From: Mesorhizobium sp. YC-39
GTDB taxonomy: Bacteria; Pseudomonadota; Alphaproteobacteria; Rhizobiales; Rhizobiaceae
DNA length: 64,000 nt
Assembly: GCF_025753795.1 (NCBI RefSeq)
Contig: NZ_JAOWPS010000001.1
Coordinates: 682,001-746,000, forward strand
Reading direction: 5' to 3'
Shown: positions 17,396 to 25,845 of the stretch, one piece after another
Layout: each line of letters opens with the position of its first letter
How positions within the stretch are numbered: position 1 is the stretch's first letter
The notes under the pieces: model-generated
Database searches by the model: none
What the model saw: the letters and a program-made list of their open reading frames with translations, nothing else
Told to the model about the DNA's origin: nothing
Program-made: the position numbers and the translations under genes

Positions 17396-18774
17396 GCCGT
17401 GAGCCTGGCCGCAACCGCCGCGAAGGCGGTGGTCAGCCGGTTCACCTGGGCCGCACTCGTCGCCGGCGAGATCAGCATCATGTTATGGAAGGGTGCAATC
17501 AGCACGCCGCGATTGACCAGCGCGACATGGATCGCCGCTTCGAGTTCGGGCGCATGCGCCGCTTCCGCTTCGCCGCCATTCCTCAGCGGGCCGGGCGCGC
17601 AGATGAACTCGACGCGTGCGCCGACACGGGCGACATGCCAGGGCAGGCGGTAGCGGTCGATGACGGCGGTCAGCCCGGCGTCGAGCCGTCGCGCCAAATG
17701 ATCCATATGGCTGTAGGCCTCGTCGGTCATCACCTCTTCCAGCGTGGCGCGCATCGCCGCGAATTGCAGCGGATTGCCCGACAGCGTCGTGCCCATGCCT
17801 GAATAGCCCGGCTCCTTCACCTTGTTATAGGCGGCATAGCGCGTGGCAACGTCCTCGCTCATCCCCCACACGCTGGCCGGCACGCCGCCGGCGATCGGCT
17901 TGCCCAATACGAACAGGTCCGGCTCCAGCCCATATGCCCTGGTGTAACCGCCGGGGCCGGTCGAGATCGTGTGCGTCTCGTCGATCAGAAGCAGCGTACC
18001 AGCCGCACTTGTGAGCCGCCGCAGCGCATCGTGGAAGCCGCGTTCTGGCAGCACCATGCAGGAATTGGTCAGCACCGGCTCGGTGATGACGCAGGCGATA
18101 TCCCTGGTCCGGAGCGCGGCCTCGAGCGCCGGCAGGTCGTTGAACTCGATGATTTCGGTCGCCCTTGTCAGGTCGCGAAATTCACCGGCCAGTCCAGGCT
18201 GGTTGGCCGGCCTGCCGTCGACCAGCCGCACCATCGTCTCGTCGACGGAGCCGTGATAGCAGCCGTTGAAGACCAGGATCTTCTCGCGGCCGGTGACGGC
18301 GCGGGCAACACGCAGCGCAAAGCGGTTGGCGTCGGTCGCCGTCGTCGCGATCTGCCAGAAAGGCAGGCCGAAGCGCTGTTGCAGCAGCGGGCCGATGGCC
18401 AGCGCATCTTCGCTGGGCAGCATGTAGGTCAAGCCGCGTCCGGCCTGCCGGCGGATGGCGCGGGCGACCGGCGGCGGCGAATGGCCGAACATCGAGCCGG
18501 TGTCGCCAAGGCAGAAATCATCCAGCCGGTTGCCGTCGATATCGGTGATCGTGGCGCCTTTGGCGCTTTCGACCAGGATTGGAAACGGCGTCGGCCAGTC
18601 GTTCATCCAGTGCATCGGCACGCCGCCGAAGAAGCCGGGCAGGCCGTTGCCGACCTTTGCCGCCGATTTCGGCCGCGCCTGGCGGAAGACTGCAGCCTCT
18701 ACCTTGCGCAGCTCAGCGATGCGGGCGGCGCTGATGCCGCCGGCCGCGGTCTTCGAATGGTCGATCGTATCCAT
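17392..18774 (-). CDS. Class III aminotransferase (glutamate-1-semialdehyde aminomutase-like)
   Basis: PLP-dependent aminotransferase of 460 residues. The PLP lysine is K292 in FVLGKPIAGGVP, with D265 in LLIDETHT binding the pyridine nitrogen, FNGCYHGSVDE at 169-179, and GMGTTLSGNPLQ near 325. Fold and motifs resemble glutamate-1-semialdehyde 2,1-aminomutase, but the 50-residue N-terminal extension and the operon with a glutamine-synthetase-like ligase argue for a catabolic aminotransferase or aminomutase acting on an amine or amino acid. First gene of a two-gene minus-strand operon; ATG 18774. Confidence 0.86.
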   Translation of the reverse strand: MDTIDHSKTAAGGISAARIAELRKVEAAVFRQARPKSAAKVGNGLPGFFGGVPMHWMNDWPTPFPILVESAKGATITDIDGNRLDDFCLGDTGSMFGHSPPPVARAIRRQAGRGLTYMLPSEDALAIGPLLQQRFGLPFWQIATTATDANRFALRVARAVTGREKILVFNGCYHGSVDETMVRLVDGRPANQPGLAGEFRDLTRATEIIEFNDLPALEAALRTRDIACVITEPVLTNSCMVLPERGFHDALRRLTSAAGTLLLIDETHTISTGPGGYTRAYGLEPDLFVLGKPIAGGVPASVWGMSEDVATRYAAYNKVKEPGYSGMGTTLSGNPLQFAAMRATLEEVMTDEAYSHMDHLARRLDAGLTAVIDRYRLPWHVARVGARVEFICAPGPLRNGGEAEAAHAPELEAAIHVALVNRGVLIAPFHNMMLISPATSAAQVNRLTTAFAAVAARLTA

Positions 18775-18932
18775 GAGGGTTCTCTCTCGTGCGTCATTCT
18801 AGCCAGTTGGCATCCGGAACCGCAATTGGCCGCGCGACCCTGCAATAGTTCAGCGACTGAAGAGAACTGATGCTTGACCCCGGATCGCCTTCCGGCGTCA
18901 ATGGGACAGGGTTCGTGGCTTGGGGGAAGAAA

Positions 18933-19385
18933 ATGCGGGGAATCATCTGCGTAACAGTGCTGCTGTCGTCGGTCGGCACGGCCTTCGCGAGCGGCGGCAT
19001 CTGGTGTTCCGCCGACGATACGGCCGTGGAATTTCAGGTCGAGGCCGGCGTTACAAGGGGCATGGGCGGGCCGACCTTCAATTTTCGCGGCGATCTCGAA
19101 ATCAAGGCCCGACCGGCCGGCGACAGTCGGCGCAAGACGGTCTTTGAGGATTCAAACCTGGCGCAATACTGGCTCGACGGCAAGGAATTGCGGCTGAACA
19201 TCTACCGCGAGCACCAGGTCGCAGACACCTACAGCTCTGTCGAACTGACGATCCTGACCAAGGCCGGCGACGAGGGCGTCTATGACGGCCAATATACGCT
19301 GGCTATCTATGACGCCGCGGCGGACGCGGACAAGGACGGCAAGCCGGTTGAACTCAAAGGCAAGGTATCCTGTGGAGCCGAATAA
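18933..19385 (+). CDS. Exported protein of unknown function
   Basis: A 150-residue protein starting at ATG 18933 (MRGIICVTVLLSS) with GGGGGAAG upstream. The first 20 residues form a signal peptide ending TAFAS-GG, so it is periplasmic. The mature part contains only two cysteines (in IWCSADD and KVSCGAE, at the two ends, able to form a disulfide), is rich in beta-prone segments, and has no motif I recognise. It stands alone between two minus-strand genes. Confidence 0.7.
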   Translation: MRGIICVTVLLSSVGTAFASGGIWCSADDTAVEFQVEAGVTRGMGGPTFNFRGDLEIKARPAGDSRRKTVFEDSNLAQYWLDGKELRLNIYREHQVADTYSSVELTILTKAGDEGVYDGQYTLAIYDAAADADKDGKPVELKGKVSCGAE

Positions 19386-19396
19386 CTTTTCTCGAA

Positions 19397-20371
19397 CTAG
19401 GCGGAGATATCGATGACGCCGCAGTCGCCGGCCGCGCTGCCGAAGACAACACGGCGCTCTTGCCTGTCCCACATCATCGCGGTGATGGCGCCCTTGCCCG
19501 GCCGGCGCAGCAGCACCTCCTTGGCGTCGGCAAAGCGCACCGCCATTACCATGCCGTCGTCATAGCCGACGGCCACGACATCCTGGCTTGGATGGCAGGC
19601 GACCGTGGTCACCATGGCGTTGCCGCGCGTGCCGAGCTCCAGCGGCGCCTTGCCCATCGGGCCGTCCTTACTCGAAAACGGCCAGACGATCGCCGCCGGC
19701 GCGCCGGAACTCGCCAGCCATTTGCCCTTGACGCTCCACGACAGGCTTTTGACCTTGCCGGGATAGCCGCTCATCCGCATGTGCTTGCCGTCGGCGAGCT
19801 TCCAGCCATGCAGGGCGTTCTCCTGCATCGTGGTGACGAGGAAGGCGGCGTCCGGCGAGAAGGTGATGCCGGTGTGCGCGCCGGCCCATTCGAGCTCGAC
19901 CGGCTTGCCCTCGGCCGCCGGAAAATGCAGCGTCGCGCCGTTGTAGCGGGCGACGCCAAAGCGCATGCCTTTCGGCGAAAACGCCAGTCCCTCGACCGAG
20001 CGCGGATGCGCAAACTCTTTCGTCTTGCCATCGGCAAAGCGTACATAGGCGGTCTTGCCCGAGGCGAAGGCGATGGCGCCTTGCGGCCCGGCGGCGACGC
20101 TGGTGATCCACTTCTTGCCGGCGCTCGCCAATTCCGCAGCGTTGCCGCCAGCGGCAATGGCAAAGACCTTGCCGTCCTCGCCGCCAGTGATCAGCCGGTC
20201 GTTAGCCGCATCATGGAAGGCAGCGAGCAGCCCGTCATTGGCTTGCACGGTCTTGTGGCCATGGTCCAGCCGGTGGACTGTGCCGTCGGCCAGCGCGAAA
20301 TGCGGCACGTCGTCGAGGAAGACGGCAGCGACGCAGTGGCCTTCGAGATCTAGAGGGGCGACTGTGGGCAT
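19397..20371 (-). CDS. WD40-repeat protein
   Basis: A 324-residue beta-propeller protein with about six WD40-like repeats; recognisable blades include DRLITGGEDGKVF, VEGLAFSPKGMRFGVARYNG, GITFSPDAAFLVTTM, VKSLSWSVKGKWLASSG and VACHPSQDVVAVGYDDG. No signal peptide, so cytosolic. It is downstream of the CobW-like GTPase gene and the small antitoxin-like gene, all on the minus strand; the CobW-WD40 pairing is familiar in rhizobia and suggests a role in metal (zinc) homeostasis, perhaps as a scaffold. That role is inferred from position. Confidence 0.85.
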   Translation of the reverse strand: MPTVAPLDLEGHCVAAVFLDDVPHFALADGTVHRLDHGHKTVQANDGLLAAFHDAANDRLITGGEDGKVFAIAAGGNAAELASAGKKWITSVAAGPQGAIAFASGKTAYVRFADGKTKEFAHPRSVEGLAFSPKGMRFGVARYNGATLHFPAAEGKPVELEWAGAHTGITFSPDAAFLVTTMQENALHGWKLADGKHMRMSGYPGKVKSLSWSVKGKWLASSGAPAAIVWPFSSKDGPMGKAPLELGTRGNAMVTTVACHPSQDVVAVGYDDGMVMAVRFADAKEVLLRRPGKGAITAMMWDRQERRVVFGSAAGDCGVIDISA

Positions 20372-20513
20372 GATTGTCGTTGTTCAACAGGACGAAATTG
20401 AAAGTTGGCTCAGGGGGCTTACTCGACGTTTCCCGCCCCGGCAAGCGGCTGGCAGTCGCAAGGCGCTGGAGGATGTCCGATCACGATCGGCTCCTCGTGT
20501 CAGGACGAAAGCG

Positions 20514-20690
20514 TTACAGAATATCTGGCAAGGCCGCTATCGCCGCCCGCAGCCTGGCGTTGGGGTTGGGCGGGTGGTCCAACAGATCGAGGATACGCGC
20601 GAAATCGGGAGCAGATGCCTTCACCAACTCGACCGCATCGATGGCGATCTCGGCGTCAGGCTCCGTTTCGCTGTCGGTGGATCTGGGCAT
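20514..20690 (-). CDS. Short DUF1778 antitoxin-like protein
   Basis: A 58-residue protein starting MPRSTDSETEPD at ATG 20690, with AGGGAGC seven bases upstream, sitting in a 348-base space between the CobW and WD40 genes. Its second half, DFARILDLLDHPPNPNARLR, closely resembles the C-terminal toxin-binding part of DUF1778/TacA antitoxins (pattern F-x-L-L-D-x-PP-x-PN-x-x-L). The usual N-terminal ribbon-helix-helix DNA-binding domain is missing and replaced by an acidic stretch. No GNAT toxin follows; only a 21-codon frame with GAGGAG before it (20419-20484). Likely a shortened or relic antitoxin; it could also be an unrelated small protein. Confidence 0.55.
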   Translation of the reverse strand: MPRSTDSETEPDAEIAIDAVELVKASAPDFARILDLLDHPPNPNARLRAAIAALPDIL

Positions 20691-20719
20691 CGCCTGCTCC
20701 CTATCGAGTAGTCCCGCCG

Positions 20720-21796
20720 CTACACCTGGCAGGCCTCGAAGCTGTTCCTCAGCCGCTCGGCGTCGAGTTCGCGGCCGATGAACACCAGCCGGCTCTCATG
20801 CTTCTCGCCATCCTTCCAGGCGCGCTGGTGGTCGCCCTCGATGATCATGTGCACGCCCTGGATGACATAGCGCTCGTCGTCACCCTTGAGCGCGATGATG
20901 CCCTTCAACCGCAGGATGTTCGGGCCTTCCATCTGGGTGACTTTCTCGATCCACGGGAAGAATTTCTTCGGGTCCATCTCGCCGCCGCGCAGCGACACTG
21001 ACTGTACCGTCACGTCATGGATGTCGGAAGGGTGGGCGTGATCATGATGATGATGGTCATGCCCATCATGGTCATGATGGTGGTGATCATGGCCGTCGTG
21101 ATCGTGATGGTCGTGGTCATGATCATGATGATCGTCATGTGCCTCGAGGAAATGCGGATCGTTCTCGAGAGCCCGGGCAAGATCGAAGGCGCCGCGATCG
21201 AGAACCTCCGACAGTGCCACGCCGGCGCGCGTCGTGCGATGGATCCTGGCCGCCGGGTTGATCGCGCGAATGGTCGCCTCGACCTTGGCGAGCTCCTCCG
21301 GCGTCACCAGATCGGTCTTGTTGAGCACGACGACATCGGCAAAGGCGATCTGGTCCTCGGCTTCGCGGGAATCTTTCAGCCGCAGCGGCAGGTGCTTGGC
21401 GTCGACCAATGTCACCACAGCATCGAGCTTGGTCTTGGAGCGCACATCGTCGTCCATGAAGAAGGTCTGCGCCACCGGCACGGGGTCCGCGAGGCCGGTC
21501 GTTTCGACCACGATGGCATCGAAACGGCCGGGCCGGCGCATCAGGCCTTCAACGACGCGGATCAGGTCACCGCGCACCGTGCAGCAGACGCAGCCATTGT
21601 TCATCTCATAGATTTCCTCATCGGATTCCACGATCAGCTCATTGTCGATGCCGATCTCGCCGAATTCGTTGACGATGACGGCATAGCGTTTGCCATGGTT
21701 TTCCGAGAGGATGCGGTTGAGCAGCGTCGTCTTGCCGGCGCCGAGATAGCCGGTGAGGACGGTTACGGGAATCTGCGTCGTCTGTGCATCGCTCAT
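20720..21796 (-). CDS. CobW-family GTPase, zinc metallochaperone-like
   Basis: A 358-residue G3E GTPase of the COG0523/CobW group, thought to deliver zinc or another metal to client proteins. The P-loop GYLGAGKT is at 16-23, the metal-binding CVCC motif at 69-72, and NKTD is the G4 motif; the CobW C-terminal domain follows ([20 protein letters not shown]). Between them lies a low-complexity loop of alternating His and Asp (about residues 225-262) expected to bind metal. Start ATG 21796 ([10 protein letters not shown]) is preferred over an upstream frame without homology. It leads a minus-strand group with the antitoxin-like and WD40 genes. I see no convincing Zur box. Confidence 0.92.
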   Translation of the reverse strand: MSDAQTTQIPVTVLTGYLGAGKTTLLNRILSENHGKRYAVIVNEFGEIGIDNELIVESDEEIYEMNNGCVCCTVRGDLIRVVEGLMRRPGRFDAIVVETTGLADPVPVAQTFFMDDDVRSKTKLDAVVTLVDAKHLPLRLKDSREAEDQIAFADVVVLNKTDLVTPEELAKVEATIRAINPAARIHRTTRAGVALSEVLDRGAFDLARALENDPHFLEAHDDHHDHDHDHHDHDGHDHHHHDHDGHDHHHHDHAHPSDIHDVTVQSVSLRGGEMDPKKFFPWIEKVTQMEGPNILRLKGIIALKGDDERYVIQGVHMIIEGDHQRAWKDGEKHESRLVFIGRELDAERLRNSFEACQV

Positions 21797-21915
21797 GTCT
21801 TGCCTCGAAGAATCTGGACCTCGAAAAGGAGATTGTCGGCTCCATATAGGGTGTGCGCCGGGCTTTTGCACGCGGCAAACCACTGGGCCAAAGAGGCTGG
21901 TGCGAGAGGGGCCAG

Positions 21916-22650
21916 ATGTCCGACAAGCCACCCAAAATGCCCTTGAGCAGGCGTCAGGCGCTCGGCCTCATCGCCGTGACCGCCGGCGGCGGCGCCTTCC
22001 TGCCGGCCGCAGCCACGGCCGCGCCAGCTTCGCCTTATGCCGGTCTCGCCCTGTTCGACGCAGGCGCCGGTGTCTGCACCCTCACGCCGGAAGTGACCGA
22101 GGGTCCGTTCTATTTCGACCCGAAGCTCGAACGCACCCATATCACTGAGGGCAAAAAGGGCATTGGCCTCAATGTGCGACTGCAGGTCGTCAATGCTGCC
22201 TGTCGGGCGCTTGCCGGCGCGCGCGTCGACATCTGGCATTGTGATGCGCAAGGGCATTATTCCGGTTATCCCGGGCAAGGCGACGGCCAGGATATCGACA
22301 CTTCTGGTCAGAGTTTTCTGCGCGGCTGGCAAAAGACCGACGAGAGCGGCATCGTCTCCTTCGCTACAATCTATCCCGGCTGGTATCGCGGCCGCACCAC
22401 CCACATCCACTTCAAGGTCTTCCCCGACGACAAGTCGGTGATGACCGGTCAGATGTTTTTCCCCGATAGCCTGAGCAACGACATCTTTGCCAGGATCGCG
22501 CCCTACAATGATCGCCCCGGCAAGCGCGACACGCCGAATGTTCGGGACGGCATCGCGCGCCGGGCCGGACCGCTGTCGCAAGCGGCGCTGCGCGAGGTGG
22601 CGGACGCCTCCTACCAAGCCCTGTTGGTCGTCGCTGTGAAGGCAGGTTGA
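21916..22650 (+). CDS. Tat-exported intradiol ring-cleavage dioxygenase
   Basis: Non-haem iron dioxygenase domain protein of 244 residues. The N-terminus [20 protein letters not shown] is a twin-arginine signal, so it is exported folded with its iron. The dioxygenase fold shows [13 protein letters not shown], the beta-sandwich signature [15 protein letters not shown], and [16 protein letters not shown] with the Tyr/His ligand set. Substrate of these extracytoplasmic forms is unknown; catechol-like compounds are the family rule. ATG 21916 follows GAGAGGGG. It is divergent from the CobW gene and alone. Confidence 0.87.
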   Translation: MSDKPPKMPLSRRQALGLIAVTAGGGAFLPAAATAAPASPYAGLALFDAGAGVCTLTPEVTEGPFYFDPKLERTHITEGKKGIGLNVRLQVVNAACRALAGARVDIWHCDAQGHYSGYPGQGDGQDIDTSGQSFLRGWQKTDESGIVSFATIYPGWYRGRTTHIHFKVFPDDKSVMTGQMFFPDSLSNDIFARIAPYNDRPGKRDTPNVRDGIARRAGPLSQAALREVADASYQALLVVAVKAG

Positions 22651-22710
22651 GCGGCCGGTTTCGGGGTGTGTGTCGCCGCGCGGCAAAGTCTCCCGGGCCG
22701 CCAAAGTCCT

Positions 22711-22728
22711 TTGTCATCTAACTGAAAT
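22711..22728 (+). promoter_or_regulatory. Possible PHO box upstream of the MarR gene
   Basis: TTGTCAT, four bases, CTGAAAT forms an 11-base-period direct repeat resembling the PhoB consensus CTGTCAT-N4-CTGTCAT (second half-site matches at five of seven). It lies about 140 bases upstream of the MarR start inside an otherwise featureless gap. Weak evidence; phosphate control is speculative. Confidence 0.3.
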
Positions 22729-22870
22729 AAACATCTGGCATCACCACGGCGGACATCGCAATGCTTGCCGGCAAAGCTGTTTCTCGGCGCCGGATTTTTT
22801 TGATCGTCGATTGCCAGCCGGCCAGCAGCTTCTATGCTGCTCGCACCGGTTCGGCCCAAGAGGGATGACC

Positions 22871-23341
22871 ATGGCCAAGGCGGACAAGACTGCGACAATG
22901 AGCCGGCTGCATTCGGCGGCACGGCTGGCGCGAACGGCACTTGCCGCGCGACTCCTGGCGCACGGCTTCTATGCCGGCCAGGACCAGATCATGCTGGCGC
23001 TCGATCGCGAGGACGGCCAGACGCCAGGCAATCTAGCCGGCCGCCTTGGCGTGCGCCCGCCGACCATCACCAAGACCATCAACCGGCTGCAGGCGCAGGG
23101 CTTCCTCGAAAAGCGCGCTTCGGTAAACGATGCCCGTCAGGCGCATATCTTCCTGACCGACACCGGTCGCGAAATCATTCACGCCATCGAGAAATCGGTG
23201 AAAAAGACCGAAAAGCAGGCGCTGAAGGGCCTCGACAAGAAGGACCAGAAGGCGCTGTTCAAATTGCTCGCCCGCATCGAGGCCAATCTTTCCAATGAGG
23301 ACATAGTGCTCCTCGACGACGACACCGACCTCGACGACTGA
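22871..23341 (+). CDS. MarR-family transcriptional regulator
   Basis: A 156-residue winged-helix regulator. The MarR core reads AGQDQIMLALDREDGQTPGNLA, RLGVRPPTITKTINRLQAQG (recognition helix) and KRASVNDARQAHIFLTDTG (wing). A lysine-rich helix (SVKKTEKQALKGLDKKDQ) provides the dimer interface and the C-terminus is strongly acidic (DDDTDLDD). Start ATG 22871 has GAGGG six bases upstream; ATG 22865 abuts that site and is less likely. The gene stands alone between the dioxygenase and AraC genes, so its targets are unknown. Confidence 0.9.
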   Translation: MAKADKTATMSRLHSAARLARTALAARLLAHGFYAGQDQIMLALDREDGQTPGNLAGRLGVRPPTITKTINRLQAQGFLEKRASVNDARQAHIFLTDTGREIIHAIEKSVKKTEKQALKGLDKKDQKALFKLLARIEANLSNEDIVLLDDDTDLDD

Positions 23342-23378
23342 TCAACGACTGGCTGCCTACACTTTTGGGCGACATGCA

Positions 23379-24248
23379 TTAGCTCCGGCGGATCAGCGCC
23401 GACCAACGTCCCGGCGTAACGCCGAACGCCTTCTTGAAATGCCTGATGAAATGGCTCTGGTCGCTGAAACCGGCGGCGACCGCGATCTCCGCCAGCGGCT
23501 CGTTTGCCTCGATCATCCGGCGCGCCCGTTGCAGCCGCCGCATGAGCAGGAAACGGTGCGGGCTGGTCGAGAAAGTAGCGCGGAAGTGCCGCGACAGCCT
23601 ATAGCGGTCGAGCCCGGTGATCGCCTCCAGCTCCTCGGAGCGTACCGTGCGTCCGGCATTCTCCTCCAGATAGTCGCGCGCCAGGCTGGCGGCACGCCAG
23701 GCCGTTTTTGCCATCGGCTTAGCCGGCTGGCCGGCGTGCCGGCGAAGGCATTGAGTGAGCTGCGCCATGAAATCGACGACAAACAGCTCGTCCAGTTCCC
23801 GGTCCAGCGGTGCCAGTGCCGACAGCAGCGTCGTGCAGAAAGCGCGGTCGCTCACCACGGCATCCCTGACGAAAGGCAGTGACGCGCCGCCAAGGCAGTC
23901 CAGCATCAGCGACGGCTCGAGATAGAGCATCCGGTAGCGCAAACCATCCTCGGTGCCGGCGCCGCCATCGTGCAATTCGTCGGGATGGAGCACGATGACC
24001 TGGCCAGGCAGACTGTGCCGCATCGCACCGCGATAGCGGAAGCGCTGCACGCCAGAGAGCGTCACCCCGATTGCATAGGTGTCGTGGCGGTGGAGATCGA
24101 AGGCGCTGCCGTGGAATCGTGCCTCTATGCGCTCCATGCCGGCAGCTCCGGGCGCCGAGACGATGCAATCGTCGGCTGCGTTGGCGCACAAACGTTCAAG
24201 ACCCTGGCGGGCCTGCTGGCCTAGATCGTGTGGCATCGCTTCAATCAT
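23379..24248 (-). CDS. AraC-family transcriptional regulator
   Basis: A 289-residue regulator with an N-terminal cupin-type sensor (FDLHRHDTYAIGVTLSGVQRFRYRG, PGQVIVLHPDELHDG) and a C-terminal pair of HTH motifs from about residue 190 (ITGLDRYRLSRHFRATFSTSPHRFLLMR region and IAVAAGFSDQSHFIRHFKKAFG). This AraC type often controls an adjacent export gene or enzyme. It is divergent from the DUF2000 gene with only 17 bases between starts (29 if it begins at ATG 24236), so regulator binding would overlap both. Confidence 0.9.
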   Translation of the reverse strand: MIEAMPHDLGQQARQGLERLCANAADDCIVSAPGAAGMERIEARFHGSAFDLHRHDTYAIGVTLSGVQRFRYRGAMRHSLPGQVIVLHPDELHDGGAGTEDGLRYRMLYLEPSLMLDCLGGASLPFVRDAVVSDRAFCTTLLSALAPLDRELDELFVVDFMAQLTQCLRRHAGQPAKPMAKTAWRAASLARDYLEENAGRTVRSEELEAITGLDRYRLSRHFRATFSTSPHRFLLMRRLQRARRMIEANEPLAEIAVAAGFSDQSHFIRHFKKAFGVTPGRWSALIRRS

Positions 24249-24265
24249 GTTCTGGTGACTGTCTC

Positions 24266-24673
24266 ATGTTCGATACAAAATTTGCAATCGTGCTGGGGGA
24301 TGACCTTCCCGTCTGGCAGAAGCTCAATGTCACTGCCTTCCTGACCAGCGGCATCGTCGCACAATTTCCCGACATCATCGGTGAGCCCTACCGGGACCGC
24401 GCCGGCAATATCTACAACCCGCTCTCGATCCAGCCGGTCATCGTGCTGTCGGCCGACCAACCGACGCTTGGTGCGATCCATCGGCGCGCGCTTGAGCGCG
24501 GCGTGATGACGTCACTCTATGTCCAGGAGATGTTCTCGACCGGCCACGACACAGCGAACCGCGCCGTCTTTGCGAAATTCGCGCCTGACGACGCCAAGGT
24601 CGTCGGCATCGCGCTGCGCGCCGACAAGAAGCTGGTCGACAAGATCACCAAGGGCGCCCGCATGCACGCCTAG
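24266..24673 (+). CDS. DUF2000 family protein
   Basis: A 135-residue cytosolic protein of the DUF2000 family, whose members resemble peptidyl-tRNA hydrolase 2 in fold; biochemical function unknown. The sequence begins MFDTKFAIVLGDDLPVWQKL and has the typical PVIVLSADQPTL and SLYVQEMFSTGHD segments. Start ATG 24266 lacks a clear ribosome-binding site. Such genes are commonly paired with a divergent AraC regulator, as here. Confidence 0.85.
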   Translation: MFDTKFAIVLGDDLPVWQKLNVTAFLTSGIVAQFPDIIGEPYRDRAGNIYNPLSIQPVIVLSADQPTLGAIHRRALERGVMTSLYVQEMFSTGHDTANRAVFAKFAPDDAKVVGIALRADKKLVDKITKGARMHA

Positions 24674-24836
24674 CCCTGTGCCTGATCCGCAGTAACAGCT
24701 TGCAGCACAATAACTAAGCCTGTTGGCGGCTATTATTGTACCAGTTCCCTTTGGCTCGGCATCAAGCGACAATTGGCTTGCCGGCAGGTCCCAATTCCCG
24801 CAAAGGTAGGCCTCTATCTCAGTACCCGGCCTGAAA

Positions 24837-25778
24837 TTGAGTCCTCCCCCAAAACAAGACGAAAGCGCGACGCCTCCGGCGGCGATCCTCTGCATGCTTT
24901 CGGTCTATGTATTCTTCACCTTCCTCGACACCAGCAGCAAATATCTTGTCCTTGCCGGGGTCTCGGCGCTGATCGTCGCCTGGACTCGCTTTGCCGTCCA
25001 TGTCCTGCTTGTCGGTATCTTTCTGCGTGGATGGCGCGAGCCGGTGCGCTTTCGTCCCGTCAACTTGCAGGCGCAGGTTGCGCGCGGTCTGTTCCTGTTC
25101 GGATCGACTATTTTCAACGTTCTCGCCCTGCAGACCTTGCAGCTTGCGGAAACCACGTCGATCTATTTCTTCGGGCCGATGATAATCACCGCACTCGCCG
25201 GCCCCCTGCTTGGCGAATGGGCAGGCTGGCGCCGCTGGCTGGCGATCCTGACGGGCTTTGTCGGAGTTCTCATCATCACCCGTCCCGGCGTCGGCGCCTT
25301 CGGCATCGGGCATGTATTCGCCATTTGCTCGATACTGTCGAATTGCCTCTACGTCATCATGACGCGTCGCCTGGCGGCGACGGAAACCGCGGAGAGCCTC
25401 ATCCTGTTTTCGGCGCTGGGGCCGGCCGTCGTGCTTTTGCCCCTGCTGCCATTCTCATTTTCCCTGCCCCATGACGGCTGGCATTGGTTCATCCTGCTGA
25501 TGCTGGGCGTCTTCGGTGGCATCGGCCACTGGCTCCTGGTGCAGGCCTACCGGCTTGCGACCACCACGGCGCTCGCCCCCTATCCCTATTCGCAGATGAT
25601 CTGGATGATCATTTCCGGCTGGCTCGTCTTCAGCCAGTTTCCCGACCGCTGGACGCTGATTGGCGCCGCCGTCATCGTCGCCAGTGGCCTCTATATCGTC
25701 CATCGCGAACACCGGCTTCGCCTGCGCAATCATGCGGCACTGGACGCGGAGGCGGAAACACTGGCGAAAAAACTTTGA
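24837..25778 (+). CDS. EamA/DMT-superfamily transporter
   Basis: Inner-membrane transporter of 313 residues with ten predicted membrane helices in two EamA repeats (roughly 17-150 and 160-295). Members export amino acids, purine-like metabolites or drugs; no substrate can be named. The start is taken as TTG 24837; ATG 24894 (MLSVYVFF) is an alternative that would begin directly in the first helix, and neither has a strong ribosome-binding site. The gene ends just before the LacI regulator gene, which may be its neighbour by chance. Confidence 0.87.
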   Translation: MSPPPKQDESATPPAAILCMLSVYVFFTFLDTSSKYLVLAGVSALIVAWTRFAVHVLLVGIFLRGWREPVRFRPVNLQAQVARGLFLFGSTIFNVLALQTLQLAETTSIYFFGPMIITALAGPLLGEWAGWRRWLAILTGFVGVLIITRPGVGAFGIGHVFAICSILSNCLYVIMTRRLAATETAESLILFSALGPAVVLLPLLPFSFSLPHDGWHWFILLMLGVFGGIGHWLLVQAYRLATTTALAPYPYSQMIWMIISGWLVFSQFPDRWTLIGAAVIVASGLYIVHREHRLRLRNHAALDAEAETLAKKL

Positions 25779-25806
25779 TTTGCTCTCGATCGATGGCATA
25801 AGGCCG

Positions 25807-25825
25807 TTTTTAAACAGTTTAAAAA
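25807..25825. promoter_or_regulatory. Perfect 19-base operator-like palindrome
   Basis: TTTTTAAAC, central A, GTTTAAAAA: nine-base arms with complete symmetry, placed about 20 bases before the proposed start of the LacI-type gene. The position and symmetry are what an autoregulatory operator for a LacI dimer would look like. AT-rich in a GC-rich genome, so chance is unlikely. Confidence 0.65.
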
Positions 25826-25845
25826 AACGATCGGGGAGCGAAGGG

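Noticed and set aside
21017..21160. CAT/GAT-rich stretch looking like a tandem repeat or CRISPR
   Set aside because: It is the coding DNA of the His/Asp loop of the CobW protein; no spacer-repeat structure.
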